This document shows positions 19,932 to 22,468 of a DNA stretch of 22,468 bases, piece by piece (the first letter of the stretch is position 1; the number at the start of each line of letters is the position of its first letter). The position numbers and the translations under genes were made by a program. The stretch lies in IMG/VR virus record IMGVR_UViG_3300042865_000144, positions 1 through 22,468 of that record; one strand, 5' to 3'. Below the pieces are notes generated by a model. It was not told where the DNA came from. It did no database searches and saw only the letters and a list, made by a program, of their open reading frames with translations. The stretch comes from a virus.

Positions 19932-20966
19932 TTATTTGTTTTCGCTACTGCTTGAATACTTCGGGTGTGAAGGTTTGAGCAGATCGTTGTCGGTTATATA
20001 TTTTGGGTTCGCTGGCGCACCTGTTCGGCACAGGAACAAAAATGCGTTCACTCTTGCCATAGCCCACTGCGCTCTGCCAATTCCAGGTCTGTGTGATGTT
20101 GAGAAAGCACCTGCGCCACGCCGATATACCGACTTGACTGCACCCAAAGATGTGCGAGTCCAATCAGGTCGGTTGCGTTCCTTCATCTTCTCATTATGTT
20201 CTTTCACTTTGTTTTCAAGTGCTTTGTTTGTTGCTTCGTTAAGAACTATGCCACCTGTTTTGCCTTGTGCTGAACCTTCAGGGTTCTTTTCGCTGCCTGT
20301 GATCTGATCTTTCTTCGGTGCAGGCGCACGGGTTTCATTCTCTAACTGGCTGACGATTCGTTCTGCGTATGCTTGCGCCCGTCTTGCGCTCGCCTTGCTT
20401 GAACCGCCACCCCACAACAACATAGCGACAAGTCCAGCAGTTATTTCATCGCCTTGAACTGCGTCAAGATCAACAATGTGCCGAGCGATCCACGGCGATA
20501 TTTTGCGCCATTTGTTTTCGCTTAATGGTTCACCGTTAGCCATACGGCGAGCATCAGCGACAGTTGCAGGCACAAGTCCATCACCTGATTCGCCTTGTTC
20601 GTGTAAAGCGAGTCCACGCTTGGCAGATGCTCTCATAAAAGCAGGCGCAACTAGATTCACTGCCCTGTATTCCTCATCATCTTCCATCTCGCTTGTATCC
20701 ATCGGCTCATCTTCATCTTCTTCTTCATCGGCTTCGTAAGTCATTTTCGCTTGTAACAAAAGATTGATCGCCTCATCAATCGCAGCAACCATCTGTTCAT
20801 TTCGTTCGCTTCGCTCATCTGCTGTAGCGATATTTAATGCGGTCATCTGATCTACTGCTTCTTGATGTGTTGCGTGACAGCCACCATCTACAGGAATCAT
20901 TGAACCGACCTTGACTACGGCGTGTCCGTCACAACCTGTGGCGTTCATAATTACTTCATACGGCAT
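19932..20966 (-). CDS. Recurrent phage head-module protein, function unknown (344 aa)
   Basis: Three blocks are visible. Residues 1-45 hold a Cys/His-containing segment (TGCDGHAVVKVGSMIPVDGG, then CHATHQEAVDQMTAL). Residues about 125-210 carry VPATVADARRMANGEPLSENKW, IARHIVDLDAV and MLLWGGGSSKASARRAQAY. The C-terminal part has SVYRRGAGAFSTSHRPG followed by WAMARVNAFLFLC. An acidic tract lies at 80-98. Each block type recurs in phage genes near proheads, sometimes fused to proteases, but I know no biochemical role. Its place between portal and protease suggests head assembly or a scaffold. The start at 20966 has only a weak ribosome-binding site. Confidence 0.7.
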   Translation of the reverse strand: MPYEVIMNATGCDGHAVVKVGSMIPVDGGCHATHQEAVDQMTALNIATADERSERNEQMVAAIDEAINLLLQAKMTYEADEEEDEDEPMDTSEMEDDEEYRAVNLVAPAFMRASAKRGLALHEQGESGDGLVPATVADARRMANGEPLSENKWRKISPWIARHIVDLDAVQGDEITAGLVAMLLWGGGSSKASARRAQAYAERIVSQLENETRAPAPKKDQITGSEKNPEGSAQGKTGGIVLNEATNKALENKVKEHNEKMKERNRPDWTRTSLGAVKSVYRRGAGAFSTSHRPGIGRAQWAMARVNAFLFLCRTGAPANPKYITDNDLLKPSHPKYSSSSENK

Positions 20967-20968
20967 AA

Positions 20969-21232
20969 CTAATCCGAATCTGGTAACAGAACACGAACAT
21001 CATCTGTTTTATTTGTATCGCAAATAGCCCACAACGATTCGCCAAGAGGAACATCTATGTGGATTGGTGCGCTGTGCTTGGCAAGTTGTAAACCTGTAGC
21101 AAAAGTGACGCTGCTATTTCCGACTGCGATTGATTCGTTGCCGACAATGTTGATATAGGCGACACGGTTGATGTTGTCTGCTGCGATAAGTTGCCCTGCT
21201 GTTGCTGTGACAGTTACTTTGTATGAGCGCAT
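20969..21232 (-). CDS. Small beta-rich virion-type protein (87 aa)
   Basis: The product is a run of strands: YKVTVTATAGQLIAADN, RVAYINIVGNESIAVGN-SSV, then TGLQLAKHSAPIHIDVPLG and ESLWAICD. The alternation, TATAGQ start and SLWAI end match a small structural-protein type of actinobacteriophages and other phages. It may be a head decoration or assembly protein; nothing proves this. It begins five bases behind the portal stop and is followed within two bases by the 344-residue gene. Confidence 0.68.
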   Translation of the reverse strand: MRSYKVTVTATAGQLIAADNINRVAYINIVGNESIAVGNSSVTFATGLQLAKHSAPIHIDVPLGESLWAICDTNKTDDVRVLLPDSD

Positions 21233-21237
21233 AGTTT

Positions 21238-22398
21238 CTACTTTTCTGGTGGCAAAGCATCTGTGCCAACAATAGGTGTGGTTGAAGGCGCAACGAACTG
21301 ATCGCCACCCTCATACGGTTCACGATTTTCTATCTCTCGTGCCTCGTTCGGTGTCAATGTGCCAGACAAGATTTGAGTTTGTTGTGCCTTAACACGAGTC
21401 ATTAGATCGGCTCGCAAGAACTCTGACGCATTGAAACGAACTTGTTGTGTTAATGGCAGCATTTCGCTGAACGCTGTTTCTAATCTGCGAACCCAACCAA
21501 GAAGCGTGTATTGATAGAACGCCGAACCAACCGCTTCAAGGTTCTGATATGTCTGGCTGTCTCCACCTGTGCCAATAATCAAGTGAAGCGGTATGCGATA
21601 CACACGGGCGATATCTCGCACGATTGATTCTTTGTGTTCTAACATTTGCATATCGGCTGCGCTAGTTGTTATTGGTCGCCATTTCAAACCGCCTTGCAGA
21701 ACGGCAGGCTTGCGATGTTTGTAATGTGCTTCTTCCCACGAGTCACGAATCTGTCGTGCCTGATCTGGTGTTAGCGCACCATCTGTTTCTAAAACTGATG
21801 ACGGTGTTGCGCCTTCGCCGTAGAACTGTGCCAAGAATCTGTCCATCGCTAGACCCATTCCGATTGTGTTTCGCATTGTTTCAATCGGTGAAACGCCTCG
21901 CACTTGATTAGGCAAGATTAGCCAGTGAATGGCACGAATGTCCTTGCTTGTGTATTGAACTTTGCCGAGATCATAAATTGTGTCTGTGTCTGCGTAAACA
22001 ATTTTTTTGATTGCGTGTGGGTGAATGTTCCGCATCTCTACAGGCAAACCGTTCGCACCTTTAGGCGCATAAATATAAGCGTTGCCGTGCAAAGCAAGAG
22101 TCGCCATAGTTTGATGAACGAACTCAAACATATTCTGTCTATCGTTCGGGCGTTGCAGAACTGAAGGTGTGGGCAGTTTCTCTATGCGACCTCCACGAGT
22201 GCGAGTAAGTTCAAGAGGCATCGCAGCGATAGAGTCAGCCAAAATAGTTACAGCAGACAGAACCGCACTATGAGCGAACGCAGTTAGTTCGGTAACGATC
22301 TCGCCTGTGTAGTTCGGGTAATAAGGGCGAGCAGTTATTTGATACGGGTCAATAGAAGTCGGCAAGGCTCGCTGTTCAGACCTGCGAAACAAACTCAT
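21238..22398 (-). CDS. HK97-type portal protein
   Basis: The portal ring is the DNA gate and connector base. Residues about 35-60 read LTAFAHSAVLSAVTILADSI, with A-A-M-P-LEL following, typical of HK97-like portals, then LQRPNDRQNMFEFVHQTMAT and LHGNAYIY. Later blocks include HWLILPNQVRGVSPIETMRN, YKHRKPAVLQGGLKWRPIT, IARVYRIPLHLIIGTGGDSQ and QTQILSGTLTPNEAREIENR, all expected. At 386 residues it is of usual size. The ATG overlaps the stop of the upstream membrane ORF (ATGA). Confidence 0.95.
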   Translation of the reverse strand: MSLFRRSEQRALPTSIDPYQITARPYYPNYTGEIVTELTAFAHSAVLSAVTILADSIAAMPLELTRTRGGRIEKLPTPSVLQRPNDRQNMFEFVHQTMATLALHGNAYIYAPKGANGLPVEMRNIHPHAIKKIVYADTDTIYDLGKVQYTSKDIRAIHWLILPNQVRGVSPIETMRNTIGMGLAMDRFLAQFYGEGATPSSVLETDGALTPDQARQIRDSWEEAHYKHRKPAVLQGGLKWRPITTSAADMQMLEHKESIVRDIARVYRIPLHLIIGTGGDSQTYQNLEAVGSAFYQYTLLGWVRRLETAFSEMLPLTQQVRFNASEFLRADLMTRVKAQQTQILSGTLTPNEAREIENREPYEGGDQFVAPSTTPIVGTDALPPEK

Positions 22399-22468
22399 AC
22401 TGCTAGACCTCCAGCAACAATCAAAAGAACTCCAGCAACAATAACACTAATCGGAACACTAAACGCCG
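22395..22468 (-). CDS. 3' end of a small membrane protein
   Basis: The frame enters from the right edge and reads AFSVPISVIVAGVLLIVAGG, then LAV and TGA, which overlaps the portal ATG (ATGA). The visible part is one hydrophobic helix ending directly at the C-terminus. It might be a small membrane protein between terminase and portal, a position where such genes occur. The start lies outside the window. Confidence 0.6.
   Translation of the reverse strand, partial: AFSVPISVIVAGVLLIVAGGLAV

Overview
This window is a one-strand block of a tailed phage (siphovirus-type) genome. Every supported gene lies on the minus strand, so transcription runs from the right edge to the left. A WhiB-type iron-sulfur regulator, several small proteins of types familiar from actinobacteriophages, and a secreted protein with a long Thr/Ser stalk all point to an actinobacterial host. 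The base composition is AT-leaning rather than the high GC of soil actinobacteria, which suggests a planktonic freshwater or marine host; that last step is inference. Both ends are cut. No terminase, integrase, tRNA or CRISPR array was seen.

Head module (22468 to about 17030): the end of a small membrane protein, HK97-type portal, a small beta-rich protein, a 344-residue protein of a recurrent phage type, S78-type prohead protease, major capsid protein, a small coiled protein and a head-tail connector. A 16-bp hairpin with a UUCG loop sits directly behind the capsid gene. Tail module (17032 to about 8454): tail-terminator-like protein, a 56-residue protein, major tail protein, a tail assembly chaperone with a -1 frameshift product, a gp10-like protein, the 834-residue tape measure, a tail hub/minor tail protein, three beta-rich or glycine-rich distal tail proteins, a sulfotransferase and a small tail-associated protein.

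Host-surface and lysis module (8469 to 5779): a signal-peptide protein with a PA14-like domain and a Thr-rich stalk, a 53-residue two-helix membrane protein, a holin-like protein, an M15-type endolysin and a protein with an N-terminal membrane helix and coiled coil. A helix-turn-helix protein, a metallophosphoesterase and an 87-residue protein follow. The block ends in tandem hairpins, one with a U8 tract, at 4173-4253.

Replication/early module (about 4070 to 1): a promoter-like region drives a 43-residue zinc-ribbon protein and an SprT-like metalloprotease. A second promoter with a TATAAT -10 drives a zinc-ribbon/SH3-like protein, a small SH3-like protein, a YqaJ-type exonuclease, an ERF/Rad52-like annealing protein, a small protein, WhiB and very short ORFs at the left edge. 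Both promoters share one layout: -10 box, a 7-bp palindrome at the presumed transcript start, then an identical strong ribosome-binding leader. The exonuclease and annealing protein form a recombination pair.

The least ordinary elements are the PA14/mucin-like secreted protein, the AT-rich sulfotransferase beside a glycine-rich putative adhesin, the promoter-palindrome-leader module, the capsid hairpin with possible alternative pairings, and the chaperone frameshift signal.
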